Part shown: positions 32,677 through 40,808 of the stretch, one piece after another
How the letters are laid out: each line of letters opens with the position of its first letter
How positions within the stretch are numbered: position 1 is the first letter of the stretch
Source of the DNA: Agrobacterium sp. RAC06
GTDB lineage: Bacteria; Pseudomonadota; Alphaproteobacteria; Rhizobiales; Rhizobiaceae
Length of the DNA: 64,000 nucleotides
Direction of reading: 5' to 3'
Assembly: GCF_001713475.1 (NCBI RefSeq)
Contig: NZ_CP016499.1
Location: 4,465,501-4,529,500 of the forward strand
Notes under the pieces: model-generated
The model's input: only the letters and a program-made list of their open reading frames with translations
The model's database searches: none
Told to the model about the DNA's origin: nothing
Translations under genes and position numbers: made by a program

Positions 32677-32944
32677 TGTGGTTGTCCTTCAGCCAGGCTG
32701 AAAAGCGGGTATCGGCCTTGCGGATCAGGGTCTTGTAAAACAGCGTCTGACTCATGCCCTGCTTACCGCCGCCGCAGAGGATGATGGCGCTCTGGGCCGG
32801 ATCAAAAGCGAAGGCGAAACGCCAGACCTGTTTGCCAAACCGCACCCGAATCTCCTTCATGTTGGCATGGATGGAGCCTGTCAGCGTGTCCACTTCGGGA
32901 CGACCAAGGAAGGGGCCGTCGTCTTCGAGAGATTTGGTCGTCAT
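32666..32944 (-). CDS. HigB/RelE-like toxin, apparently truncated at its N-terminus
   Basis: A 92-residue protein matching the C-terminal three quarters of phage-type RelE/HigB toxins: GPFLGRPEVDTLTGSIHANMKEIR, WRFAFAFDPAQSAIILCGGG, FYKTLIRKADTRFSAWL. (Family blocks are recalled from memory.) Complete members have about 30 further residues before the 'GP-LGRP' block, forming the first strand and helices. Here that part is absent and the frame upstream is unrelated. The break coincides with the start of the A+T-rich HipA-like/DUF3037 cassette (first codon 32993). The toxin is probably inactive. It precedes and overlaps the antitoxin gene. Confidence 0.7.
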   Translation of the reverse strand: MTTKSLEDDGPFLGRPEVDTLTGSIHANMKEIRVRFGKQVWRFAFAFDPAQSAIILCGGGKQGMSQTLFYKTLIRKADTRFSAWLKDNHNGH

Positions 32945-32992
32945 GTTGAAGTTGTTCCGACGTTGAGATACCAGTTTTGCGATGGGGGCGAA

Positions 32993-33808
32993 ATGGCGAC
33001 GGGTAACAAGTGGCAGCCAACGCGAATAAATCGCGTAAACAGAGTGCTTGGCACGAGCACAAAGCCTTTGCTTGCGATGACTGATGCTGGCGCCGCCCTC
33101 GTGAAGTACCTTGGTAACCCCCAAGGAAATGATGCACTCGTTAGCGAGCTGGTCGCAGCGCAGCTAGCCAACCGAGTTGGCTTGCTAACGCCCGAATTCG
33201 CAGTCGTGCGGATCCCGCATATTGAGGTCTTAGATCCTTTTGTAGATGTTCAGGAGGGACCAGCCTTTTTCTCTCGCTGGGAGCAAGCTGCGTCATTGGC
33301 ACCGAATTCCAAACTGTTGGCACAGCTACGTGCTCCCAGCGACGTTTCCCTTCTTGTGGTCTTCGATACGTGGATCCGGAACAAAGACCGCTTTACGGGA
33401 GATCCCTATGGCGGCAACTTCAACTATGACAATCTCTTGTTCAAGCCTGATAAGCGCAAGACTCAGCTCTTAGTGATCGACCACAGCCATGCATTTGCTG
33501 AGACAACGTTGGAGGGTGAAATTACGGCGGATTGGGCTACTGAACAGAATGTTTATGGATTGTTTAATGAGTTCGCCCCAATGCTGACGCGGCATGATGT
33601 ACAATCGGCCTTGGATACCATATGCGCGGTACCCATCCACGAGCTAAGAGCTATCTGCGCGTCGGCTCCGCCAGAGTGGGGGTTTGGCGGAGTTTTGGCA
33701 AGCCGCTTGGGCGATCTTCTGGTCGAACGTGCGCACTTGATGAGAACGTGGTTCGCGGACGCTGTATTCGATCAAATGGAACTGGATTTCAACGGGAAGG
33801 AGGCATGA
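32993..33808 (+). CDS. HipA-like protein kinase (HipA_2 type), first gene of a DUF3037 cassette
   Basis: A 271-residue protein that aligns by pattern with the kinase core of HipA. AALVKYLGN and ELVAAQLANRVGLLTPEFAVVR stand where HipA has its ATP-lysine and helical region. VVFDTWIRNKDRF...NLL has the catalytic loop Asp/Asn layout, and LLVIDHSHAF has the metal-binding Asp. The N-terminal domain typical of HipA is missing and no HipB-type antitoxin is next to it. Instead the stop codon is one base from the start of a DUF3037 gene, a pairing seen repeatedly in bacteria as I remember. GGGGG precedes ATG 32993. The gene is more A+T-rich than its neighbours, suggesting transfer. Confidence 0.78.
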   Translation: MATGNKWQPTRINRVNRVLGTSTKPLLAMTDAGAALVKYLGNPQGNDALVSELVAAQLANRVGLLTPEFAVVRIPHIEVLDPFVDVQEGPAFFSRWEQAASLAPNSKLLAQLRAPSDVSLLVVFDTWIRNKDRFTGDPYGGNFNYDNLLFKPDKRKTQLLVIDHSHAFAETTLEGEITADWATEQNVYGLFNEFAPMLTRHDVQSALDTICAVPIHELRAICASAPPEWGFGGVLASRLGDLLVERAHLMRTWFADAVFDQMELDFNGKEA

Positions 33809-33809
33809 G

Positions 33810-34592
33810 ATGGAAGCTGTAAAGATATTGTACTCGATCGTGCAGTTTAGCCCGTTTCCAGATCGGTTCGAGTACGTCAACGTCGGTGTGATTGTATTCG
33901 ATGCGGCGCGTAAGAGATTGTCGATAAAGTTGTCGAATGACTTTTCTCGCGTCAGAAAATTCTTCGGCGATATCAACGCAATTTTTCTGAAAAGCGCCCT
34001 TCATGATTTTTCTGAGCGAGTAAGTCTGCGCTTCCATAAATCGGATATGTCGTCGCAGTCTCAGATTGAGGAGTTTAACTCCAAACGGGCCGATCTTTTC
34101 CGTCTGACGTCCTTGAATGCTGTAGCAGGCTCCGATGTGGATTCGATCGCGGACAAACTTTTCGGCGAACTCGTTGTTTGGGAAGCGCACCCCAGGAAGA
34201 TTGAACGAATAAACACACTGCTGACTAGTGCATTTCGCGAAGCTGGAGTCCTCTCACTTCTTGACAGGCGCCCTGAGCCGATTCACCTAGAACAGTATGG
34301 AGTAACGCTGCAAGCAGACTACGGATATCAGAATGGTGTCTATAATCTCATCGATGCAGCAAGGTTTGACAATCCCCAGCGTGGCTTGGCTGAAGCGGGA
34401 AAGCGTGTTCTGGAAGGTAAAGCGCTATCGGAGATGATTGGTAAGCGCTTGATCGTGGTTGGTGATTTTGGAAATCAACCAGACCGGTTCGTAGATAACC
34501 TTCGTGAAGATTTTGAAAAAGTTGGTTCAAAGCTATTTCGTTTGGAAGAGGTGGACGAGTTGTCGGCCGAAATACGAAGGACTGCGCACTAG
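33810..34592 (+). CDS. DUF3037 protein, second gene of the HipA-like cassette
   Basis: A 260-residue protein with the DUF3037 start YSIVQFSPFPDRFEYVNVGVIVFDAARKR, followed by a helix-rich middle and a C-terminal part (LQADYGYQNGVYNLIDAARF, RLIVVGDFGNQPDRFVDNLREDF). The 'YGYQNG-YNLIDA' segment has the look of a nuclease- or nucleic-acid-binding core but I recognise no catalytic set. It starts one base after the kinase-like gene stop, with AAGGAGG just ahead, so the two are translationally coupled. Low G+C content matches the kinase gene. Function is unknown; a toxin-antitoxin or defence module is a reasonable hypothesis. Confidence 0.75.
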   Translation: MEAVKILYSIVQFSPFPDRFEYVNVGVIVFDAARKRLSIKLSNDFSRVRKFFGDINAIFLKSALHDFSERVSLRFHKSDMSSQSQIEEFNSKRADLFRLTSLNAVAGSDVDSIADKLFGELVVWEAHPRKIERINTLLTSAFREAGVLSLLDRRPEPIHLEQYGVTLQADYGYQNGVYNLIDAARFDNPQRGLAEAGKRVLEGKALSEMIGKRLIVVGDFGNQPDRFVDNLREDFEKVGSKLFRLEEVDELSAEIRRTAH

Positions 34593-34622
34593 AGCGTTTC
34601 CGGTGATCACCGAAAACGCTCT
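34591..34622. repeat. Palindromic hairpin of the common rhizobial type, possible terminator
   Basis: AGAGCGTTT/AAACGCTCT arms with an inner CGGT/ACCG and a GATC loop, overlapping the stop region of the DUF3037 gene. From memory this wording recurs in Rhizobiaceae intergenic DNA (RIME-like end). It can end transcription of the cassette. Confidence 0.65.
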
Positions 34623-34648
34623 CTAGGCTGTATAAACTCTAGTAAGAA

Positions 34649-34674
34649 ACCCCGCCGGATCGCTCCGGCGGGGT
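34649..34674 (-). terminator. Terminator for the carboxynorspermidine operon
   Basis: A perfect 11-bp stem ACCCCGCCGGA/TCCGGCGGGGT with a TCGC loop. Read on the minus strand it is followed by TTTCTTAC, so it serves the minus-strand genes starting at 37098. Confidence 0.85.
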
Positions 34675-34711
34675 CCGCATTCCCTCAATCCTCAAGCGCT
34701 TCCCCGCGCTC

Positions 34712-35950
34712 TTAGAACTCCACAGCCCGATCGCCGTTCTCGTCCTGAATGCGCGTCGGCAGGCCGATCTTGTTCAGGAGGTTGATGAAGGGTTTCGGTG
34801 GCAGTTCTTCGACGTTGGCCATCTTCTTCACGTCCCATTCGCCTGTCGCGACCAGCATCGCGGCTGCGACCGGGGGGACGCCGGCGGTGTAGGAGATGCC
34901 CTGGCTGCCCACTTCGTTATAGGCTTCCTTGTGGTCGGCGACGTTGTAGATGAAGACGGTCTTTTCCTTGCCGTCTTTCAAACCCTTCACGTAGTCGCCG
35001 ATGCAGGTCTTGCCTTCGTATTCCGGGGCGAGCGACGACGGGTCGGGCAGGCAGGCCTTGACGACCTTGAGCGGCACGACTTCGGAACCGTCTGCAAGCT
35101 TGACCGGCTGTTCGGAGAGCAGGCCGATCGACTTCAGTACGGTGAAGACGTTGATGTAGTGATCGCCAAAGCCCATCCAGAAGCGCACGTCGGCGCCGTC
35201 CATGTTCTTCGCCAGCGAATGCACTTCGTCATGGCCGCAGAGATAGGCGCGGCGGGTGCCGACGACCGGCAGGTCGTAGTCCTTGCCGATCTCGAACATC
35301 TTGTTGACCTTCCATTCGCCGCCCTGCCAGGAATAGACGACGCCGGTGAATTCGCGGAAGTTGATTTCCGGGTCGAAGTTGGTGGCGAAGTACTTGCCAT
35401 GGCTGCCGGCATTGATGTCGACGATGTCGACGTCGGTCACCTTGTCGAGATATTCGTCCTTGGCGAGACGCGCATAGGCGTTGACCACGCCCGGATCGAA
35501 ACCGGCGCCGAGGATGGCGGTGATGCCCTTTTCCTCGCATTCGCTAGCACGCTTCCACTCGTAGTTTCCGTACCACGGCGGGGTTTCGCAGATCTTGTTC
35601 GGCTCTTCATGGATCGCGGTGTCGATATAGGCCACACCGGTGTCCATGCAGGCGCGCAGCACCGACATGTTGAGGAAGGCAGTGCCGACATTGATGACGA
35701 TCTCAGTGCCCAGCTTCTTGATCAGGGCCTTGGTGGCTTCGATGTCGAGGGCGTCGAGCGCATGGGCTTCGAGAACGCCCTCCTGCTTCATCGCCTTCTT
35801 TTCATGAACCGAAGCGATGATCGCGTCGCACTTCGCCTTGGTGCGCGAGGCGATATGGATGTCGCCGAGCACGTCGTTGTTTTGCGCGCATTTGTGGGCA
35901 ACCACCTGCGCGACGCCGCCGGCGCCGATGATGAGCACGTTCTTCTTCAT
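34712..35950 (-). CDS. Carboxynorspermidine synthase (saccharopine dehydrogenase-like)
   Basis: A 412-residue enzyme of the saccharopine dehydrogenase family that reduces the Schiff base formed from aspartate semialdehyde and a diamine, giving carboxynorspermidine or carboxyspermidine. The N-terminus has a Rossmann motif (VLIIGAGGVAQVVAHKCA). Further blocks are VINVGTAFLNMSVLRAC, AILGAGFDPGVVNAYA, DINAGSHGKYFATNFDP, YLCGHDEVHSLAKNMDG and SYTAGVPPVAAAMLV. These are the form known in rhizobia and Vibrio. It is the second gene of a pair with the decarboxylase, 50 bases apart, followed by a terminator. ATG 35950 is chosen because it starts at the Rossmann strand. Confidence 0.9.
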   Translation of the reverse strand: MKKNVLIIGAGGVAQVVAHKCAQNNDVLGDIHIASRTKAKCDAIIASVHEKKAMKQEGVLEAHALDALDIEATKALIKKLGTEIVINVGTAFLNMSVLRACMDTGVAYIDTAIHEEPNKICETPPWYGNYEWKRASECEEKGITAILGAGFDPGVVNAYARLAKDEYLDKVTDVDIVDINAGSHGKYFATNFDPEINFREFTGVVYSWQGGEWKVNKMFEIGKDYDLPVVGTRRAYLCGHDEVHSLAKNMDGADVRFWMGFGDHYINVFTVLKSIGLLSEQPVKLADGSEVVPLKVVKACLPDPSSLAPEYEGKTCIGDYVKGLKDGKEKTVFIYNVADHKEAYNEVGSQGISYTAGVPPVAAAMLVATGEWDVKKMANVEELPPKPFINLLNKIGLPTRIQDENGDRAVEF

Positions 35951-36000
35951 AATGGGACCAACTCCTATGTCCAATCGTCAGAACCTGTTCCTGAGGGAGT

Positions 36001-37098
36001 TCAGGACAGGCTTTGTTCGTAGTCCGTGTAGTCGAACTCACGGACCGTCCTGAGGCTGCCATCCAGTTCGCGGATGGCGATTGCCGGCATTTGCACGCCG
36101 TTAAACCAGTTTTTCTTGACCATCGTGTAGCCGGCGGTGTCCTGCAGCGAGATGCGGTCGCCGATGTTCAATTCCTGTTCGAAATTGAACTCGCCGAAGA
36201 TATCGCCAGCAAGGCAGGACTTGCCGCAGACCTGGTACCGGTGCGGTCCCTGGTTAGGGTGGACCTTTGCGCTTTCCCGGTAGATCAGGAGATCGAGGAG
36301 ATGCGCTTCGATGGATGAATCCACCACGACAAGGTCCTTGCCGTTATAGAGCTTGTCGAGCACGGTGACTTCGAGCGTGGTCGACTTGGTGATCGAGGCT
36401 TCGCCGGGCTCCAGATAGACCTGAACCCCGAATTCGCCGGAGAAGCGCTTGAGGCGCTCGGCGAACTTCTCCAGCGGATAGTTCTCGCCGGTGAAATGGA
36501 TGCCGCCGCCGAGCGAGACCCATTCGGCCTTCTTCAGGAGGGGACCGAACTTCTGTTCGATATCGCCGAGCATCTGATCGAAAAGGTCGAAATCGCCGTT
36601 TTCGCAGTTGTTGTGGATCATGAAGCCGGAGATCAGGTCCATGACCGGCTCGACCTTCTTCAAGTCCCATTCGCCCAGCCGCGAGAAGGGGCGGGCAGGG
36701 TCTGCGAGGTCGAAGCTCGAGGAGGAGACGCCGGGGTTCAGCCGCAGGCCGCGGATGATGCCGGAGGACTGGCTCTCGAAGCGTGTCAGCTGGCCGATCG
36801 AGTTGAAGATGATCTTGTCGGCATGGCTGACGACTTCGTCGATCTCGTAATCGGCGTAAGCCACGGAATAGGCGTGGGTTTCCTTGCCGAAACGCTCATG
36901 GCCGAGGCGGACTTCATTGAGCGACGACGAGGTCGTGCCATCCATGTAATCGCGCATGAAATCGAAGACGGACCAGGTGGCGAAGCATTTGAGCGCCAGA
37001 AGCGCCTTGGCGCCGGAGAGTTCGCGCAAGGTCGCGATCTTTTCCATGTTCTGGAGCAGCTTGGACTTGTCGATCAGGTAATAAGGAGTCTGGATCAA
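36001..37098 (-). CDS. nspC: Carboxynorspermidine decarboxylase
   Basis: A 365-residue PLP enzyme that removes CO2 from carboxy(nor)spermidine to give (nor)spermidine, the main rhizobial route to spermidine-type polyamines. The PLP lysine is in KALLALKCFATW. GGGIHFTGENYP binds the phosphate, EPGEASITKSTT and CGKSCLAGDIFGEF are in the active site, and DTAGYTMVKKNWFNG closes the C-terminus. Start is uncertain: TTG 37098 has AAGGA eight bases upstream and gives the usual N-terminus (IQTPYYLIDKS), while ATG 37125 adds nine residues without a ribosome site. It is the first gene of the operon with carboxynorspermidine synthase. Confidence 0.92.
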   Translation of the reverse strand: MIQTPYYLIDKSKLLQNMEKIATLRELSGAKALLALKCFATWSVFDFMRDYMDGTTSSSLNEVRLGHERFGKETHAYSVAYADYEIDEVVSHADKIIFNSIGQLTRFESQSSGIIRGLRLNPGVSSSSFDLADPARPFSRLGEWDLKKVEPVMDLISGFMIHNNCENGDFDLFDQMLGDIEQKFGPLLKKAEWVSLGGGIHFTGENYPLEKFAERLKRFSGEFGVQVYLEPGEASITKSTTLEVTVLDKLYNGKDLVVVDSSIEAHLLDLLIYRESAKVHPNQGPHRYQVCGKSCLAGDIFGEFNFEQELNIGDRISLQDTAGYTMVKKNWFNGVQMPAIAIRELDGSLRTVREFDYTDYEQSLS

Positions 37099-37314
37099 GG
37101 CTCTATCCTTCGTGAACCCAGCCATATCTGGCGGAAGTGAACGGGACGCCCCGAATGCGTCGGAGGGGTCCCATAGGCAAAAGGGGGTCAAAAGGCAAGC
37201 ATATGCTCAAGGGAATCTCCCCCGTTCCTCCTGTTTGCCTTGACATGGTGAAACGGCGATGACGATCAACCCGGCCGTTTCACAAGGCCGTCTTGCGTGG
37301 ACGGGAATGCAGCC

Positions 37315-38589
37315 ATGCGTGAGGCGGCGGGCTTCGTTCAGCAATCGGCAAGCTTTGCGTTGCTAAGCCAGGTTGTATCGGTTCTGCCTGGACGCCTCAT
37401 GCATCTCGACCTCGCCACCATCCTGATCCTGCATCCGCTGTCGCTGACGGTCGGCGCGCTGTGTTTCCTTTATCTGCGCTTTGGCTCGCGGCGCGGCCAT
37501 GGGCTCGGCAAGATGGCCGTCGCGTCCCTCGTGCTTGCTGTCGCCTCGGTACTGGCGGGCGCCTCCGAGCAGGGCTTCGTCGCTTACGAGACCTGGACCT
37601 ATCTCACGACGATCGTCACCCCCGTTGCCTATGTTCTGATGCTTGTGGGGCTGAGCGACGTGATCACGGAAGACCGTGCGGGCAGGCTCTGGTGGGTGCT
37701 GCTCGTGCCTGCTGGCATCGCGGTCGCTGCCCTCGTGACCGCGTTTCCGCTGGAAAGGTTCTACCGCGGCGCAGTTTTCCTCACCTGCATGGGCGGCTTT
37801 TCGGCCGCCTCCGCTGCACTGGTGATGTGGGATCCGAAAAGGCAGAGGCTGACGAGCCGTTTCGGGCTTGCGGCAGCCTTCGGCGCCAAGGCCGTCACTG
37901 CTGCCGTAACCTTCGTGGCGCTCGTCGTGCCTGATAGCGTCCAGATGACGCCGGCGGCGGCATTTCTCGTGCTGATACTCGCCCAGTTTGCCATCGCCAT
38001 GTTTGTGCTGATTCTGGTGCAGGAGCGTGCAGAACAGAGACTGATCGCCCTCACCGAAACCGACAGCCTGACGGGCATCCGCAATCGCCACTGGATGATG
38101 GACCGTCTGCCGCGCGAGGCGCCGGTCGGCAGTGCCTATGTGATCATCGACATTGACCACTTCAAGCAGGTGAATGATCGTCTTGGTCATCTGGCGGGTG
38201 ACGAGGTGCTGACATCGGTGGCGCAGGCGATGACACGACAGCTGGGGCGCAATGCCATCCTGGCGCGTATGGGGGGCGAGGAGTTCGGCCTCTATCTGCC
38301 GGCTGCCAACGAGGCTGATGCCATGCAAACGGCGCAGCAATTGTGCGCCTCGATCGCCACGCTGACCATTTTCCACGAGGGGACGAAGATTGCGGTGACC
38401 TTGAGTGCCGGCGTGGCTGTGGCGCCAACGGCAATGTCGATCATGCAGCTCATCGGCCGCGCCGACGAGGCGCTTTACGCCGCCAAACGCGGCGGCCGCA
38501 ATCGGGTCGTTCTGGCGCGATTCGAGCCCGCGGCACATGATATGCGCCTCCCGGAGGTCGATGTACCACTGGTGGCAAAACCCGTCTGA
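37315..38589 (+). CDS. Membrane-anchored GGDEF diguanylate cyclase
   Basis: A 424-residue inner-membrane protein. Residues 30-235 have about six hydrophobic segments (LATILILHPLSLTVGALCFLYL is the first). Residues 250-405 form a GGDEF domain with ETDSLTGIRNRHWMM, YVIIDIDHFKQVNDRLGHLAGDEVL and the active-site loop RMGGEEFGLYLP. GGEEF is an active variant. It should make c-di-GMP. No RxxD inhibitory site is obvious: the residues just before GGEEF read LARM. GTG 37297 or ATG 37399 are alternative starts. It stands alone between the polyamine operon and benE. Confidence 0.88.
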   Translation: MREAAGFVQQSASFALLSQVVSVLPGRLMHLDLATILILHPLSLTVGALCFLYLRFGSRRGHGLGKMAVASLVLAVASVLAGASEQGFVAYETWTYLTTIVTPVAYVLMLVGLSDVITEDRAGRLWWVLLVPAGIAVAALVTAFPLERFYRGAVFLTCMGGFSAASAALVMWDPKRQRLTSRFGLAAAFGAKAVTAAVTFVALVVPDSVQMTPAAAFLVLILAQFAIAMFVLILVQERAEQRLIALTETDSLTGIRNRHWMMDRLPREAPVGSAYVIIDIDHFKQVNDRLGHLAGDEVLTSVAQAMTRQLGRNAILARMGGEEFGLYLPAANEADAMQTAQQLCASIATLTIFHEGTKIAVTLSAGVAVAPTAMSIMQLIGRADEALYAAKRGGRNRVVLARFEPAAHDMRLPEVDVPLVAKPV

Positions 38590-38692
38590 ACCGCGGGAGG
38601 GCGAACGCTTTTGCCGTAGCGGCGGCTTGCCACAGCGACCGTAATTTGATTGGCCTTGGATCCATCCAGGTCCGTTTTTTGGCGAGTCCATC

Positions 38693-39874
38693 ATGCTCAA
38701 AGACTTTTCTCCCCAGGCGGCCTTCATGGGCGTGCTCGTCGCCTTTGTCGGTTTTGCCAGTTCGTTTGCCGTCGTGCTCCAGGGGCTGAAAGGCGTCGGC
38801 GCGACGGATTACGAAGCGGCCTCCGGGCTGATGGCGCTGTCGGTCGCCATGGGGCTCTGCGGGATCGTCTTGAGTGTGTGGACGAAGCTGCCGGTCTCTG
38901 TTGCCTGGTCGACTCCGGGTGCTGCGCTGATGGTGACGGCGGGGATTCCGGTCGGCGGGTTTCCTGCGGCGGTCGGGGCGTTTCTGGTCTGTGCGGCGCT
39001 GATCGTGCTCGCCGGCCTCATCCGGCCCTTCGGGCGGGCGGTTGCCGCCATTCCGGCGCCGATTGCCAATGCCATGCTGGCGGGTGTCATTCTGAATTTG
39101 TGCTTCGCGCCGTTCAAGGCGGTCGCCTTCGATCCTTTGCTCGGTCTGCCGATCCTCGTGGTCTGGGCGGTGGTCGCGGCCTTCAAGCGGCTTTACGCGG
39201 TGCCGGCTGCGCTTTTGACCTTTGTTGTTGTCATCGTCTTCGGCGTAGACTTGCCGGAGGGGGCAATGGCCAGCTGGGCGGCATCGCTTGCGCCGCCGGT
39301 GGAGTTCGTGTTGCCGGTCTTCACGCTGCCGGCGCTGGTGTCGATCGCACTGCCGCTGTTCATCGTCACCATGGCCTCGCAGAACATTCCTGGTATCGCG
39401 ATCCTAAAGGTCAACAAATATGACCCGCAACCGGGGCCGATGTTTGCCGTGACCGGTCTTTTTTCGGCACTCGCGGCACCTCTCGGCGGCCATGCAGTGA
39501 ACCTTGCGGCAATTACAGCGGCAATGTGTGCAGGCGAGGACGCGCACCAGGACCCGAAGCGGCGCTACTGGGCGGCGATCATTGCTGGGATCGGCTATGT
39601 GCTGCTCGGGCTGGCAGCCGGTGCCGTCACCGGCTTCGTGTCGCTGGCGCCCCCGATCCTCATCCAGTCGGTGGCGGGACTGGCGCTGATCGGGGCCTTT
39701 TCGGGGTCATCGGTTGCGGCGTTCCAGGTGCCGGAGACGCGGGAGGCGGCGGCGGTGACGTTTCTTGTCACGGCATCGGGGATTTCGATCCTCGGGATTT
39801 CGGGGGCATTCTGGGGGCTGATCGCCGGGGTGGCGATGCTGGGGCTGGTCAAGCTGGCGAGAAACCGCACGTGA
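38693..39874 (+). CDS. benE: Benzoate/H+ symporter
   Basis: A 393-residue inner-membrane carrier with about twelve hydrophobic segments, of the BenE family. It takes up benzoate or similar aromatic acids with protons. Typical blocks are MGVLVAFVGFASSFAVVLQGL, WSTPGAALMVTAG, AIPAPIANAMLAGVI, FIVTMASQNIPGIAILK, GGHAVNLAAITAAMCAGEDAH and PPILIQSVAGLALIGAF. No benzoate catabolic genes are present, so the cargo in this organism is unproven. The stop overlaps the GTG start of a small membrane protein gene. Confidence 0.93.
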   Translation: MLKDFSPQAAFMGVLVAFVGFASSFAVVLQGLKGVGATDYEAASGLMALSVAMGLCGIVLSVWTKLPVSVAWSTPGAALMVTAGIPVGGFPAAVGAFLVCAALIVLAGLIRPFGRAVAAIPAPIANAMLAGVILNLCFAPFKAVAFDPLLGLPILVVWAVVAAFKRLYAVPAALLTFVVVIVFGVDLPEGAMASWAASLAPPVEFVLPVFTLPALVSIALPLFIVTMASQNIPGIAILKVNKYDPQPGPMFAVTGLFSALAAPLGGHAVNLAAITAAMCAGEDAHQDPKRRYWAAIIAGIGYVLLGLAAGAVTGFVSLAPPILIQSVAGLALIGAFSGSSVAAFQVPETREAAAVTFLVTASGISILGISGAFWGLIAGVAMLGLVKLARNRT

Positions 39875-40095
39875 GACGGCTGCGCATCAAAGCCATCATC
39901 TTTGTGCTCTTTGCCGGTTTCTTCGGCTATGTCTTCTACACGCGCTACTGGATCTGGCGGGACTGCATCGCGGCTTCGCAATCGAGTTGTGTCACGCCCG
40001 ATGGCAGCAATGTTACCGATGGCGGGATGGTCTGGGGCGTGATCGCGCTCGCCTTCCTGGCTGCCGCCGTCATTGCCCAATTCGGGCGGCGGTGA
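39871..40095 (+). CDS. Small two-helix membrane protein, translationally coupled to benE
   Basis: A 74-codon frame starting with GTG at 39871, overlapping the benE stop (GTGA). It has a first hydrophobic segment (IKAIIFVLFAGFFGYVFYT), a loop with two cysteines (RDCIAASQSSCVTPDG) and a second segment (MVWGVIALAFLAAAVIAQF). The overlap implies coupled translation, so a role with the carrier is possible. The protein is not recognised. The non-ATG start and short length make it easy to miss. Confidence 0.6.
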   Translation: MRRLRIKAIIFVLFAGFFGYVFYTRYWIWRDCIAASQSSCVTPDGSNVTDGGMVWGVIALAFLAAAVIAQFGRR

Positions 40096-40147
40096 TCTGG
40101 GTGTGCCGGATCTGGTGCAGTCGTAAGGGTTGCGCTAGGTTTTGCGC

Positions 40148-40409
40148 ATGGAGTTCGAATTCGATCCGGTCAAAAGCGAGGCGAACAAGGCGAAGCGCGG
40201 AATCGATTTCGTGGCGGCGCAGGAGTTCGGTATGATCCTTAGATTTGAATGCTGGGTATGCTGCCGAACCAAGGCGGATCCGAATAGGCCTGATCTTTGA
40301 TCTCTTGTGGGCAGGTATCTACGTTCTGCGTGACGAGCGCGTTCGGATCATTTCCGTTCGCCGGGCAAGAATTCAGGAAAGGCGTTTCTATGAAGACAAT
40401 CAGCGCTGA
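40148..40409 (+). pseudogene. brnT: Remnant of brnT toxin gene
   Basis: The first codons (MEFEFDPVKSEANKAKRGIDF) are the typical BrnT N-terminus. The frame then loses similarity and ends at 40298-40300. The end of BrnT reappears in another frame (VRIISVRRARIQERRFYED, stop at 40407-40409) and overlaps the brnA start, as intact brnT-brnA pairs do. The middle of the toxin is missing or frameshifted, so no active ribonuclease toxin can be made. The module is decayed rather than a complete type II system. Confidence 0.8.
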
Positions 40410-40641
40410 AGAGCTGGATCGCCTGTTCGATGAGGGCGAAGAAGATGTGCTGCAGTACTTCAACCTGACCACGGCCAGACGTCCCAATCTCGAACCGGTT
40501 GAGCTGACCGTGACGGTCATGTTGGGAACGAAGCTTAGGCTGGAGCGTCAAGCAAAGGAACTCGGCGTATCCGTTGACTCCTTGCTTGAAGACTGGCTGC
40601 GCGAAAAGCTGGACGAGGCAAGTCCATCCGCCGCCGAATAA
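40390..40641 (+). CDS. brnA: BrnA-like antitoxin (orphan)
   Basis: An 83-residue protein beginning MKTISAEELDRLFDEGEEDVLQYFNLTTARRPN, the usual BrnA start, and continuing to a ribbon-helix-helix-like C-terminus (VTVMLGTKLRLERQAKELGVSVDSLLEDWLREKL). BrnA neutralises BrnT and represses the operon. Here the toxin gene just upstream is broken but the antitoxin frame is intact and overlaps it in the usual way. It may survive as a stray repressor or as an anti-addiction remnant. Confidence 0.85.
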   Translation: MKTISAEELDRLFDEGEEDVLQYFNLTTARRPNLEPVELTVTVMLGTKLRLERQAKELGVSVDSLLEDWLREKLDEASPSAAE

Positions 40642-40682
40642 CACCCTTGCGCGATTCAATTCATCGCGTTATTCCTGACCCC

Positions 40683-40808
40683 ATGAAGATCAACGGCACG
40701 ACCATTGCTGCGACTGAAATGACGGCCCGCACTGCGGCCCGCTTCGTCGCGTCGGTGCCAAACTCGCTTCTTCTTCTCGGCCTTATCCGCGGTTGCCGGG
40801 TCCATTGA
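40683..40808 (+). CDS. Leucine-rich leader peptide upstream of leuA
   Basis: A 41-codon frame containing SLLLLGLI (four leucine codons CTT CTT CTT CTC, then another CTT), ending at TGA 40806. A later in-frame ATG at 40719 is a possible start. Runs of leucine codons just ahead of a leucine biosynthesis gene are the hallmark of ribosome-mediated attenuation: ribosomes stall there when charged tRNA-Leu is scarce. This fits its position 160 bases before leuA and the hairpins directly after it. Confidence 0.75.
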   Translation: MKINGTTIAATEMTARTAARFVASVPNSLLLLGLIRGCRVH

